45,981 bases of DNA from Hymenobacter coccineus. Its GTDB lineage: Bacteria; Bacteroidota; Bacteroidia; Cytophagales; Hymenobacteraceae. A model generated the notes under the pieces. That model did not search any database. It saw only the letters and a list, made by a program, of their open reading frames with translations, and had not been told where the DNA came from. The position numbers were made by a program, and so were the translations under genes. The stretch covers positions 1-45,981 of the forward strand of contig NZ_MDZA01000177.1 of assembly GCF_001816125.1 (NCBI RefSeq). The letters run 5' to 3'. This document shows positions 33,223 to 42,190 of the stretch, piece by piece. Position 1 is the first letter of the stretch. The number at the start of each line of letters is the position of its first letter.

Positions 33223-34395
33223 ATGCATATTGTGTTTTTCGATCATCCGGCCTACTTAGAGTATCTCAGCATACCCAAATTTACCCAGATGCTGGTGGAG
33301 GGGATGAAGCGGCACGGGCACACCACAGAAGTCTGGAAACCTACTCCTTATTTTTTGCGTTTTTCGACCTCAAAAAAAATTCAGAAATGGCTGGGCTACC
33401 TGGATCAATACTTGGTGTTTCCCACTCAAATACGTAAACGCTTGAAGCTGCAACCCGCCGATACGCTTTTTGTATTTGCTGACCAAGCACAGGGGCCCTG
33501 GGTGCCGTTGCTGGCCCGTCGGCCCCACGTTATTCACTGCCACGACTTCATGGCGCAACATTCGGCGTTGGGGAGAATACCAGAGAACCCGGCTTCCTGG
33601 ACTGGGCGCCAGTACCAAAAGCTGATTTACAATGGGTACTCGCAGGGAGAGAATTTCATCTCCGTATCGGAGAAAACCAGGAAAGATCTTGAGCTGCTGC
33701 TGCCGAAGCCACCGAAAACTTCGGAAATGGTGTACAATGGGTTAAATAAACTTTTTAAGCCATACGATACAGTAGCTGCCAGAAGTGAGCTAGGAGAAAA
33801 AATAGGCCTGGATATTGGGCAGGGCTATCTGCTGCATGTAGGTGGTAACCAATGGTATAAGAATAGATTAGGTGTTATTGAGCTGTACGATGCGTGGCGT
33901 TCAATTAGCAGCCTAGCGCTTCCTTTGTTATTAATTGGTTCTGCCCTGAGTCCAGATTCAATGGAAGCAGTTAAGCAGTCCAAATACAAAAAGGACATTC
34001 ACGTATTTGGGGGGCTTGATGATAAGTTTGTGCATTTGGCTTACGCCGGAGCAACGGTTTTTCTCTTTCCATCATTGGCCGAGGGCTTTGGCTGGCCCAT
34101 TGCAGAAGCCATGGCTTCCGGATGTCTGGTAATGACTACTGGTGAAGACCCCATGACGGAAGTTGCGGGAAATGCCGGATTTTTAGTGCCTCGCAGGCCT
34201 TATCAACCAGCGGCTAGTGTAGAAAAATGGGCCGTGGAAACTGCGGTTACTTTGGAAAAGATTATTCAAATGAGTGATAACGAGCGCGATATTGCTATTT
34301 CGGCTGGTTTAACTAATGCGCTGCGCTTCGACATTGATGATGCCTTAAATCAAATTGAAAGCATTTACACGAAAGTGCTTCAACGAGCTAAGTAA
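33223..34395 (+). CDS. GT4-family glycosyltransferase
   Basis: A 390-residue GT-B enzyme. The N-terminal domain includes HVIHCHDFMAQHSALG and the linker ENFISVSEKTRKDL. The C-terminal nucleotide-sugar domain has LLHVGGNQWYKNR, VFGGLDDKFVHLAYAGATVFLFPSLAEGFGWPIAEAMASG, the E-x7-E pattern of GT4 retaining enzymes, and a TEVAGNAG motif. It probably adds a sugar during synthesis of the polysaccharide exported by the operon at 19.5-27.2 kb. It ends before a strong terminator. GC is intermediate between island and host. Confidence 0.88.
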   Translation: MHIVFFDHPAYLEYLSIPKFTQMLVEGMKRHGHTTEVWKPTPYFLRFSTSKKIQKWLGYLDQYLVFPTQIRKRLKLQPADTLFVFADQAQGPWVPLLARRPHVIHCHDFMAQHSALGRIPENPASWTGRQYQKLIYNGYSQGENFISVSEKTRKDLELLLPKPPKTSEMVYNGLNKLFKPYDTVAARSELGEKIGLDIGQGYLLHVGGNQWYKNRLGVIELYDAWRSISSLALPLLLIGSALSPDSMEAVKQSKYKKDIHVFGGLDDKFVHLAYAGATVFLFPSLAEGFGWPIAEAMASGCLVMTTGEDPMTEVAGNAGFLVPRRPYQPAASVEKWAVETAVTLEKIIQMSDNERDIAISAGLTNALRFDIDDALNQIESIYTKVLQRAK

Positions 34396-34461
34396 TAAAG
34401 TTCTAGCTGATTGCCAATCTTAATTTATTTGGAGCGGTTACTGCAAACGTTGATTTTGAAT

Positions 34462-34510
34462 AGCAAACAAATAGGGCCCTCAGCACTGCTGGGGGCCCTA
34501 TTTGTTTGCT
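34462..34510. terminator. Bidirectional terminator after the GT4 gene
   Basis: AGCAAACAAATAGGGCCC (34462-34479) and its exact complement (34493-34510) form an 18-base-pair stem around a 13-base loop. It separates convergent GT4 and outer-membrane protein genes and marks the right edge of the island. Confidence 0.88.
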
Positions 34511-34526
34511 GCGCAGTGCAAGGGAT

Positions 34527-35267
34527 TCAGCGGCCGATGGCGTAGTCTAGTTTCAGCATCAGCGTGCCGAAGCCGTCCTTCACGTTGGGGTTGCCGCGCT
34601 GGCTGATGTCGTCAAGGTTGTCGGTGGTGGTGAAGTAGTAGTTGCCCTCCAGCGTTAGGTTGAACTGGTCGGTGAGGGGCACTACCACGCCCGCGCCTAT
34701 GGGCACAACGCCGGCCAGGGCGGGGTAGTCGTTGCGCTCGGCGGGCAGGTAGGCGGTATTGCTGGTGGGGCGCTCCGTGCCGAGGTAGGCCTGCGGGCTG
34801 TAGAGCAGTAGCCCTAGCCCGGCCTGCACGAAGGGCTGCACCTTCCGCGTGGGGCCCGGGGTGGCGTACACCGAGGGGTCGCCCAGCAAATCGTAGCGCA
34901 CGAAGGCCGTGCCCAGCCCGTTGTGGCTGTAGAAGGCTAGGCCGCGGCTGGGCAGGTAGTCGCGGGCGCCCATGCCGAAGTAGCCCAGCTCGCCGCCGAG
35001 GCGCCAGTGGGGCCCCAGGCCGTAGAGCAGGCCCAGGTTGAGGGCGGGGCCCAGGAAATCGTCGCCCAAGCTGCTGCCCAGGTCGCCGTTGTATAAGGCC
35101 GTGCCCACACCGGCGCTCACCCGCAGGGGCCCCAGGTAGTAGGCGCGGCCGTTGTGGTCGTGGTGCCGGCGGCGGGCCACGTTCTGGGCGCGGGCCGCCG
35201 GGGCCCCGGCCAGCAAAACCAACCCAAAGAGGCCACCGGCCAGGCAATTGCGCAACGAAAAAACCAT
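34527..35267 (-). CDS. Outer-membrane beta-barrel protein
   Basis: A 246-residue protein with a signal peptide (ending ARAQ, residue 28). Alternating amphipathic strands rich in Gly, Tyr and Leu follow (LRVSAGVGTALYNGDLG, LNLGLLYGLGPHWRLGGELGYFGMG, LTLEGNYYFTTTDNLDD) to a last strand TLMLKLDYAIGR. This fits an eight-stranded porin/OmpA-like barrel of unknown role. It lies on the same strand as, and 104 bases downstream of, the TPR gene. Confidence 0.8.
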   Translation of the reverse strand: MVFSLRNCLAGGLFGLVLLAGAPAARAQNVARRRHHDHNGRAYYLGPLRVSAGVGTALYNGDLGSSLGDDFLGPALNLGLLYGLGPHWRLGGELGYFGMGARDYLPSRGLAFYSHNGLGTAFVRYDLLGDPSVYATPGPTRKVQPFVQAGLGLLLYSPQAYLGTERPTSNTAYLPAERNDYPALAGVVPIGAGVVVPLTDQFNLTLEGNYYFTTTDNLDDISQRGNPNVKDGFGTLMLKLDYAIGR

Positions 35268-35371
35268 GAAGGGAGCAGAAGTTAAATGAAAACGGGGACC
35301 GCCCAGCGGCGGCGGCCGGTACGTACGACGGCAACGGCCGGGCGGTGGGGCCCCGGCCCAATTTTTTTGGG

Positions 35372-36115
35372 CTACTTAAACGTGCCCTGCGGGTCGGGCA
35401 GCTTGGCGAGCAGGTCGCTCACGAGGCTGAAGTCGAGGCTGGCGGTGCTCAGGGCCTGGCCCTTGTGCACGGCTTCCCAGGCCTGGGGGTACTTCTCCTG
35501 GTAGTAGTAGCCGCGGGCCAGCTGCTGCCAGGCGTTGGCGTTGGTGGCGTCGGCGGCCACGGCGCGCTGGAGCAGGTCCATGCCGGTGGTGAGATCCTTT
35601 TTCTTCTTGCCGGTGCCGTAGCGGATGAGGTGGCTCGTGCCCAGGTCGCTCAGCACCAGGGTATTGTTAGGCGCAATGGCCAGGGCCTGCTGGAGCAGGG
35701 CAATGGAGGCATCGGGGGTGGGCTGGCTGCTGGCCACCACGCCCAGGCCCCGGTAGGGGTCGGCGTTGCGGGGGTTGAGCAGCCAGGCCAGGTTGAAGCG
35801 CGAGGTGGCCGTATCGGGCTGATTTTCCGATAGATACTCGAAGCCCTTGGTGGCGAAGAATGCGCTGGCTTCCTCCTTCGAGGCGAAGCTTTTGGCCACG
35901 GCCTCCAGCTTGGGGGCCCCGTAGGCGGCCGTGGCCTGGGCCGGGCTCAGGCCTCCGAATAGGGGCTGCAAGCGGGCCGGGCGCGGGGCCGCGGCGGCGC
36001 CGGGCTGGCCGCCGTCGGTGGGCTGGCGTACCTTTTGGGCCAGGGCCAGGCGGGGGCTGCCCACCAGCAGGACCAGCGCGAGGCCAGCCGTCGTAAGCAC
36101 ACGAGTTGTCGTCAT
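35372..36115 (-). CDS. Secreted tetratricopeptide-repeat protein
   Basis: A 247-residue protein with a signal peptide (ending LALAQ). At least three TPR-like helical pairs follow (SRFNLAWLLNPRNADPYRGL, ALLQQALAIAPNNTLVLSDL, LLQRAVAADATNANAWQQLA) between residues 110 and 235. It is probably a periplasmic scaffold. The start at 36115 (MTTTRV) is chosen over 36157. Likely co-transcribed with the barrel protein that follows. Confidence 0.78.
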   Translation of the reverse strand: MTTTRVLTTAGLALVLLVGSPRLALAQKVRQPTDGGQPGAAAAPRPARLQPLFGGLSPAQATAAYGAPKLEAVAKSFASKEEASAFFATKGFEYLSENQPDTATSRFNLAWLLNPRNADPYRGLGVVASSQPTPDASIALLQQALAIAPNNTLVLSDLGTSHLIRYGTGKKKKDLTTGMDLLQRAVAADATNANAWQQLARGYYYQEKYPQAWEAVHKGQALSTASLDFSLVSDLLAKLPDPQGTFK

Positions 36116-36255
36116 AACCAATCCAATATAAAATGCGGCCGGGGCCCGAAAGCGCAAAGGTAGCCGCCGCCCGGGGCAAACTGCGCACCCCCGCCCGGCG
36201 TAGGTAAGCGCGGCCGGCTGGGCGGTGCCCGCCGCCGTTCACTTCCACCCCTAAC

Positions 36256-37139
36256 ATGAGAATTTCCCGTTTATTGCTGGCGCCCGTGGGGGCTCTGCTG
36301 GTGCTGGCCGCCGTGCTGGGCGCCACCGAATACGCTATGGCCCGCCCCAGCCGCCGCACCGCCGACGTGCCCTACGTGCCCGCCACCACGCCCGGCTTCG
36401 ACGCCAAGTACAACCTGCTGGATGTGTACGCGCCCAAAAAAGCGGGCCCCGCCGCCGGCTACCCCGTGGTGCTGTTCATCCACGGCGGCAGCTGGAACAG
36501 CGGCGACAAGAACTTCTACTCCTTCATCGGGCGGCGGCTGGCCAAGCAGGGCGTGGTGGGCGTCATCGTCAGCTACCGCCTCGCGCCGAAAGTGCACGTG
36601 CCCGAGCAGGCCGCCGACTGCGCCCGGGCCCTGGCCTGGACGGTGGCCAACATCAAAAGCTACGGCGGCGACCCGGCCCGGGTGTTTGTGATGGGCCACT
36701 CGGCCGGCGGCGGCCTGGCTGCCCTGCTCGCCACCGACGACGCCCTGCTGGCCCGCAACGGCCTGCCCACCAACCCCGTGCGCGGTGCCATCCTCGACGA
36801 CCCCGCCGGGCTGGACATGTGCGACTACCTGAAGAAGCTGGAGTACCCCGGCGACCGGCAGTACCTCGTGCCCTTTACCACTAACCCCGCCGTGTGGCGC
36901 GAAAATTCGGCCATCTACAAAATCCGGCCTGGCCTGCCACCGTTCCTGTTCTTCATCGGGGGCAAAACCTACCCCAGCATCAGCAGCAGCTCGGCCCGCT
37001 TCCGCGACCGGCTAACGGCCGTGGGGCCCCACCGCGCTACACTGTGCTGCCCGGCAAGCACCACATCCCCATGGTGTTGCAGCTCTACTGGCAGCACAAC
37101 ATCATCTACCAAGAGCTGTTGAAACTGGTGGGGGCGTAG
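36256..37139 (+). pseudogene. Alpha/beta hydrolase (carboxylesterase-like), frameshifted near the C-terminus
   Basis: A secreted or membrane-anchored esterase of the BD-FAE/HSL type. A hydrophobic N-terminus is followed by LDVYAPKK, the oxyanion motif VLFIHGGSWNSGDK, the nucleophile elbow GHSAGGG and a later DDPAG region. From about 37023 the frame goes wrong: in frame 1 it ends at 37122 in Ser/Thr-rich nonsense, whereas the frame closing at 37139 continues RYTVLPGKHHIPMVLQLYW, which carries the expected catalytic histidine. One base is missing in GGGGCCCC at 37023-37030. Restoring it gives a continuous protein of about 294 residues. It may be intact in the cell if this is a sequencing error. 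Confidence 0.8.
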
Positions 37140-37217
37140 GGGCCCCAGGGCGAGTAGTGAGGGGGCGTAGGCGAGGGCGAAACCAGTTTAGAGATATATG
37201 TCTAAACGTCAACATTC

Positions 37218-37499
37218 TCATTGCCTCTTAGTATTGAAACCTGTCACAACTGGTCTAGAAACCTGAACCTCTGGAGCCTGAACGATGCCCGTCGTTTCCT
37301 TCAAGTATTCTAACGCGTCTTCCATAGTCTCGTATTTCACTCTGCAATCAGCTTTGAGTGAAGAGGTAGTAAAGCAAACGAAATATTCGAGGTCGCCAGT
37401 GGCTACAGATTCGACAACTTCAATATGGAGAGAAACAATATTATCCATATTCATAAGGCGGGAGCCGCCACCTGCAATTTGTAGAATCTGGTAAGCCAT
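37218..37499 (-). CDS. Small hypothetical protein
   Basis: A 93-residue protein beginning MAYQILQIAGGG with a predicted alternation of strands and one helix (YETMEDALEYLKETTG). No signal peptide or known motif. Its GC content is clearly lower than that of its neighbours, suggesting recent arrival. Whether it is expressed is uncertain. Confidence 0.55.
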   Translation of the reverse strand: MAYQILQIAGGGSRLMNMDNIVSLHIEVVESVATGDLEYFVCFTTSSLKADCRVKYETMEDALEYLKETTGIVQAPEVQVSRPVVTGFNTKRQ

Positions 37500-37601
37500 T
37501 ATGGAAACTAGGGATAAAGGTGAACCCCAAAATTACTTTACTCATTACTGAATCAACGTCTCAATTTAACCGTTTTAAGTAACCTCAATTCTTAAATCCC
37601 C

Positions 37602-38108
37602 TTACCCAAACAGCCCGCCCTGCTGGGGTCGCTCAAACGCCAAGAGCCAGCGCTTGCGCACTAGGCCGCCCGCGTAGCCGGTGAGGCTGCCGTTGGCCCC
37701 GATGACGCGGTGGCAGGGGCACACGATGGAAATGGGGTTCTGGCCGTTGGCCGCGCCCACGGCGCGCACGGCCCCGGGGTTACCCAGCAGCTTGGCTACG
37801 TCGAGGTACGAGAGCGTGCGGCCGTGGCCGATGCCAGCCAGGGCCCCCCACACCTGCCGCTGGAAATCGGTGCCGGCGAGGGGCGCGCAGGTCAGGTCGA
37901 AGGCGCGTAGCTCGCCCCCAAAGTAGGCGGCGAGCTGCGCGTGGGCCGGGCGCAGGCACTCGGCTACATCGGCCAGCGCAGTGGGCGCGGCCGCGTCGGG
38001 ACCCTCCAGGAAGCGTACGGCGTGCAGGCCCGCATCGGAGCCGGTGAGGGCCAGCAGGCCGATGGGCGAGTAGAGGTGGGCAGTAGCGGGCGCGGTCGGC
38101 ATAGGCAA
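37602..38108 (-). CDS. ogt: Methylated-DNA-protein-cysteine methyltransferase
   Basis: A 168-residue DNA repair protein that transfers alkyl groups from O6-alkylguanine to its own cysteine. The active-site motif PCHRV has Cys132 as acceptor, preceded by the asparagine hinge and [10 protein letters not shown], the DNA-binding helix region, and followed by GSLTGYAGG. The N-terminal ribonuclease H-like domain lacks the DNA-binding Ada AraC part, so it is an Ogt-type protein. There is an alternative start at 38102. Confidence 0.95.
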   Translation of the reverse strand: MPMPTAPATAHLYSPIGLLALTGSDAGLHAVRFLEGPDAAAPTALADVAECLRPAHAQLAAYFGGELRAFDLTCAPLAGTDFQRQVWGALAGIGHGRTLSYLDVAKLLGNPGAVRAVGAANGQNPISIVCPCHRVIGANGSLTGYAGGLVRKRWLLAFERPQQGGLFG

Positions 38109-38169
38109 GGTGCAGATTTACCGCAAGAAACGAAATTCTACGGTGCGCATTGCCCAGGGCCCTGGCCGG

Positions 38170-39363
38170 CTACGAAACCAGCGCCGGGGCTCGGCGCGGC
38201 CGGGCGGCCGCGGCCACCAAGGCCTGGGCATCGAGCAGGGACTCGGCGCTGGGCTGGTGCAGCACGCGGGCGGGGCCCGGTTGGCTCAGGTCGGCGTCCC
38301 ATAGGCCCGAGCGGTGCCATTGGTCGAGGTGGTCCCAGTCGGGGCGGTCCACCACGGGGTAGAGGCAGGTGCCCCACAGCGGCAGGCCCTCGGCGAGCAC
38401 GGCGGCGCATTCTTGGGCAATCATGCGCAGCCAGAGGGGGCGGTCAACGCCCGGGTGGCTGGTTTCGGTGATGGCGAAGGGGCGCTCGTAGCGGCGGTAA
38501 GCTTCGCGCAGCAGCTGGCGTAAGGGGCGCAGGCGCGGGTCGGGCGTGGCGTCGTTCCAGCCCATCATCTGGTGCGGGTTCAACTGCCACTGGTTGTCGT
38601 AGTAGTAGTTGAATCCCACAATGTCGAGTAGTGCCGGGTGGCCGCCCAACTCGGGGCACAGGCGCCCGCAGAGGATGTCGGTGGCCTGGAACTGGTTGTT
38701 GTGCGCCTCGCGGGCCTCGCGGACCTCGCGGGCCGAGGCCCCAAACCGCGGTGCAATGGCAATGAGCGGCTCGGTGGTGAGGATGCGGATGCTGGGGTCG
38801 GCCTCGCGCAGGGCGTTGGCCCCCTCAATGTAGGCGCGCATCAGCTCGTACTTCACCTGCCAGCCGTTGCCGTTGCAGTAGGGCGAGGTGCCGCGGGCGT
38901 CGCCGCCGAGCCACGAGATAAAGCTCACCTCGTTGATGGGCGTGACGATGAGCGTGCCCGTGGGCCGCTGGCGGCGGTAGAAATCCACAAACGCCCGGCA
39001 CAGGGCCGCAAACCGCCGCGCAAACATGGGGTGCAGCGGCGTCAGGTCGTCGGGGTAGCCGAAGTGGCACAAGTCCCACACCTGCTGAATGCCGTGGCGC
39101 TGCCCGGCGTCGAGCATGGCCTGCACCGTGCTGAAATCGTACTGGTAGGGCGTTTTCTCAATGTGGGCCCAGCGGATGCCCTCGCGCACCGTGCCAATGT
39201 TGAACGGAGCCAGGGCTGCGTAATCTTCGTCGATGAGCGGCAGGTGGCCGGTGAGGGGCAGGAAATCGACGCGGTTGCCGAAGGCGTTGAGCTGGTCGGT
39301 GCATTCGAAGCCGCCCCACCAAAAAGACTGGAACGGGCTGGCGCCAAGCGTAGTAAAATCCAT
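38170..39363 (-). CDS. GH1-like glycoside hydrolase
   Basis: A 397-residue TIM-barrel protein. The acid/base glutamate lies in TPINEVSF (Glu145) and the nucleophile in ITETSHPG (Glu300), similar to the NEP and ENG motifs of GH1. QSFWWGGFECTDQ at the N-terminus resembles the strand 1 start of GH1, and GFNYYYDNQW is the usual middle tyrosine segment. No signal peptide, so it is cytoplasmic. It is shorter than typical GH1 beta-glucosidases. Substrate unknown. The C-terminal tail is Ala/Arg-rich low complexity. The start at 39363 is selected over 39405. Confidence 0.75.
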   Translation of the reverse strand: MDFTTLGASPFQSFWWGGFECTDQLNAFGNRVDFLPLTGHLPLIDEDYAALAPFNIGTVREGIRWAHIEKTPYQYDFSTVQAMLDAGQRHGIQQVWDLCHFGYPDDLTPLHPMFARRFAALCRAFVDFYRRQRPTGTLIVTPINEVSFISWLGGDARGTSPYCNGNGWQVKYELMRAYIEGANALREADPSIRILTTEPLIAIAPRFGASAREVREAREAHNNQFQATDILCGRLCPELGGHPALLDIVGFNYYYDNQWQLNPHQMMGWNDATPDPRLRPLRQLLREAYRRYERPFAITETSHPGVDRPLWLRMIAQECAAVLAEGLPLWGTCLYPVVDRPDWDHLDQWHRSGLWDADLSQPGPARVLHQPSAESLLDAQALVAAAARPRRAPALVS

Positions 39364-39534
39364 CACGAAAGGGGTAGGTACAAGAAAACGGCCGCCCCCA
39401 GCCACCGCGAACGGGGCAGGGGCGGCCTCCTTGTACCTAGAAACCGGTGCCGGGGTTCAAAATAGGGCCCCGATGTGTTGGCTATAGTGCTGCTAAACAA
39501 GGCAATAGATTGGTTTGGGGCCCCTTGAGCGGGC

Positions 39535-39645
39535 ACCTCACCCCCGGCCCCTCTCCTGCGGAGAGGGGTGCCAGTACCTAATCGTTGTAAACTGAACGGG
39601 CATATTAAACGCACCCCTCTCGCAGAGAGGGGACGGGGGTGAGGT
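39535..39645. repeat. Imperfect inverted repeat with two internal hairpins
   Basis: Outer arms start ACCTCACCCCCGGCCCCTCTC (39535) and end in its near complement (39645). Each arm also folds on itself through CCCCTCTC / GAGAGGGG. The structure looks like a non-autonomous palindromic repeat; similar CACCTCACCCCC elements are seen in other genomes, from memory only. It lies between the GH1-like and cation-transporter genes. The rest of 39364-39534 shows no gene. Confidence 0.7.
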
Positions 39646-39659
39646 TCCGGCAACCCAGC

Positions 39660-40577
39660 CTACGCCCCAGACTTCAGCGACGTGGCCTCCACGAAAATGC
39701 GTTTCATCTCGGGGTGCTCGGCGCGGATTTGCTTTTGCAGCTCATCAATGGATTGCTCTACTTCGTCGGCCGTCAGGGCATCGGCAAAGTCCACGTCGAA
39801 GGCCAGCACCACGTCGGTGGGGCCCAGGTACATGGTCAGGGGCGAGCGGATGGTCTCGACGTGGGGCTGGCGGCGGGCAATGGCTTCAAGGCTGGCCAGC
39901 GTCTCGGCGTCCACGCCCTGGCCCACCAGCAGGCCCTTGGTGCGGTACACCAGGAACACGGCCACGCCCATCAGCAGCAGCCCGATGGCGATGGAAGCCG
40001 CCCCGTCGAGGTAAGGGTTATTCAGCCAATGCCCGAAAAACACGCCCAGCCCGGCGAAGATCAAGCCCACCAGCGCGGCCGAGTTTTCGAGTACCTGGGC
40101 AAACGCCGAAGGGTCTTTGCTCGTGCGCAGGGCCTTGAATAAGCCGTCGGTATGGTTTTCCATGAAGGCCTTGATGGACAGGTACGCCGCGATGCCCTCG
40201 AATATGACCGAGAAGCCCAGCACGATGTAGTTCCACTTCGCGTCCTCCATCGGCTCGGGGTGAAGGATGTGCTTGATGCCTTCGTAAAACGACATGCCGC
40301 CGCCGACGGAAAACACCAGCATGGCCACAATCAACGACCAGAAGTACAGCTCCTTGCTGCGGCCAAATGGGTACTCGGGGCTGGGCGGCAGCTGGCTCTG
40401 GGCCGTGCCGTAGAGCAGCAGCCCGCCGTTGCCGGTGTCCACCAATGAGTGGATGCCTTCGGAGAGCATGGCCGACGAGCCGGTGAAATACGCCGCTACG
40501 AACTTGCTCAGCGCGATGGCCACGTTAGTGGCGATGCCCCCGTAGAGGGCGATTTTGGAAGAATTGGAAGCCGACAT
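39660..40577 (-). CDS. Cation diffusion facilitator transporter
   Basis: A 305-residue membrane protein with six predicted helices and a cytoplasmic C-terminal domain of about 90 residues. The first metal-site motif HSLVD (His43, Asp47) in helix II is intact; the second site in helix V reads ENSAALVG instead of HxxxD, which characterises a CDF subgroup. It should export divalent metal ions in exchange for protons; the metal is not predictable. TACTTTTT lies seven bases before the ATG. Confidence 0.9.
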   Translation of the reverse strand: MSASNSSKIALYGGIATNVAIALSKFVAAYFTGSSAMLSEGIHSLVDTGNGGLLLYGTAQSQLPPSPEYPFGRSKELYFWSLIVAMLVFSVGGGMSFYEGIKHILHPEPMEDAKWNYIVLGFSVIFEGIAAYLSIKAFMENHTDGLFKALRTSKDPSAFAQVLENSAALVGLIFAGLGVFFGHWLNNPYLDGAASIAIGLLLMGVAVFLVYRTKGLLVGQGVDAETLASLEAIARRQPHVETIRSPLTMYLGPTDVVLAFDVDFADALTADEVEQSIDELQKQIRAEHPEMKRIFVEATSLKSGA

Positions 40578-40748
40578 GCCAGGAAAAAAGTAGCCGGGGC
40601 CCTACGTCTGCGTTCGCGAACAACTCCCGAACAACCGCCGGCCCCGCCCCAAAGAACGTGAAATGCGGGTGAACCGTTGGGGCCCCGGGCCCGCCGCCAG
40701 CCGGGGCCCCGGGGCCCGCCAAGGGCCGGGGCCCTACTTTCGCGGCCT

Positions 40749-42152
40749 ATGTCCCAACCTACTTTGCAGCGCCGCCTGGGCCTTGTGCAGGCCACTGCCC
40801 TCAACATGATTGACATGGTGGGCATCGGGCCCTTCGTGACGTTGCCGCTGGTGATGGGCTTCATGGGGCCCAACTTCCTGCTGGCCTGGCTGGTGGGCGC
40901 CGCCCTGGCCTCGGTCGACGGCCTAATCTGGAGCGAGCTGGGCGCGGCTTACCCTGAGGCCGGCGGCAGCTACCGCTTCCTCAAGCTGGCCTACGGCGAG
41001 CAGAAGTGGGGCCGCTACATGTCGTTTCTCTACGTGTGGCAGACGCTCATTCAGTCGCCGCTGGTGCTGGCCTCGGGCGCCATCGGCTTCGCCCAATACT
41101 TCGGCTACCTCGTACCGATGACCGAATGGTGGCAGCCCAAGCTGGTGGCCGGCACGGTGGTGCTGCTGCTCATTGCGCTGCTTTACCGCCGCATCGAGGA
41201 CATTGGCAAGCTGGGCGTGGCCCTGTGGGTGGGCGTGCTAAGCCTGATGGCTTGGTTGATTTTCGGGGGCCTCACCCACGCCAACCACCCGGTGGCCATC
41301 CTGCCCGCGGGCGGCGTGGGGGCCCTGCCGGGCCTGCTCATTTCGGCTGCCATGGGCCAGGCGGCGGTCAAAACCATCTATTCGTACCTGGGCTACTACA
41401 ACGTGTGCCACCTCGGCGCCGAAATCAAGGGCCCCGAGAAGGTCATTCCGCGCAGCATTTTCCTGAGCATCCTGGGCATCGCGGCGCTGTACCTGCTGCT
41501 GAACTGGAGTGTGGGCACCGTCATCGGCTGGGAGGAAGTGCGGGGCTGGCAGGCGGGCACCTCCGACAAGTCGCAGTTCATCATCAGCGTGTTCATGGAG
41601 CGGTTGTATGGGCCCGCGGCGGCCAACGTGGCCACGGGCATGGTGCTGCTGGTGGCGTTTGCGTCGCTGTTTGCAGTGCTGCTGGGCTACTCGCGCATCC
41701 CCTACGCGGCGGCGGCCGACGGCGAGTTCCTGCCTGTGTTTGCTAAGCTCCACCCCACCAAGCACTTTCCCTACGTGTCGCTGCTGCTGTTGGGCGGGGT
41801 GGGCTTCGTGTTCAGCCTGCTATTTCGGCTGGGCGAGGTCATTTCGGCCATCCTGGCCATGCGAATTCTGGTGCAATTTGTGGGGCAGGCCGTGGGGCTG
41901 GTGCTGCTGCGCCGCCGGCGCGGCACCGGGGCCCTGCCGTTTAAAATGCCGCTCTACCCGCTGCCTGTTGTCCTGGCCATCATCGTGTGGCTGTTCGTGT
42001 TCGCCGGCATCGCCCCGGTCGAGGTCAGCCTGGGCGGCGTGGCGTTCAAGGTGTATTTCCAGGTGGCCGCGGTGGGCATGATGGCACTGGGCACGGGCGC
42101 GTTCCTGCTCTGGAGCAAGCAGCAGGGCAAGTGGCCGTATGAGAATAAATGA
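40749..42152 (+). CDS. APC-superfamily amino acid permease
   Basis: A 467-residue transporter with around twelve helices. Helix I contains MIDMVGIGPFVTLPLV, the unwound GIGPF motif that binds the substrate backbone, and helix III starts after GAAYPEAGGSYRFLK. The C-terminus is short. Amino acid or amine uptake is expected; the substrate is unknown. The ATG at 40749 is preceded by TACTTTCG six bases upstream. Confidence 0.9.
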   Translation: MSQPTLQRRLGLVQATALNMIDMVGIGPFVTLPLVMGFMGPNFLLAWLVGAALASVDGLIWSELGAAYPEAGGSYRFLKLAYGEQKWGRYMSFLYVWQTLIQSPLVLASGAIGFAQYFGYLVPMTEWWQPKLVAGTVVLLLIALLYRRIEDIGKLGVALWVGVLSLMAWLIFGGLTHANHPVAILPAGGVGALPGLLISAAMGQAAVKTIYSYLGYYNVCHLGAEIKGPEKVIPRSIFLSILGIAALYLLLNWSVGTVIGWEEVRGWQAGTSDKSQFIISVFMERLYGPAAANVATGMVLLVAFASLFAVLLGYSRIPYAAAADGEFLPVFAKLHPTKHFPYVSLLLLGGVGFVFSLLFRLGEVISAILAMRILVQFVGQAVGLVLLRRRRGTGALPFKMPLYPLPVVLAIIVWLFVFAGIAPVEVSLGGVAFKVYFQVAAVGMMALGTGAFLLWSKQQGKWPYENK

Positions 42153-42190
42153 TTAACGTTGCGTAGGTGCGATAACTAACTGTTTATAAG

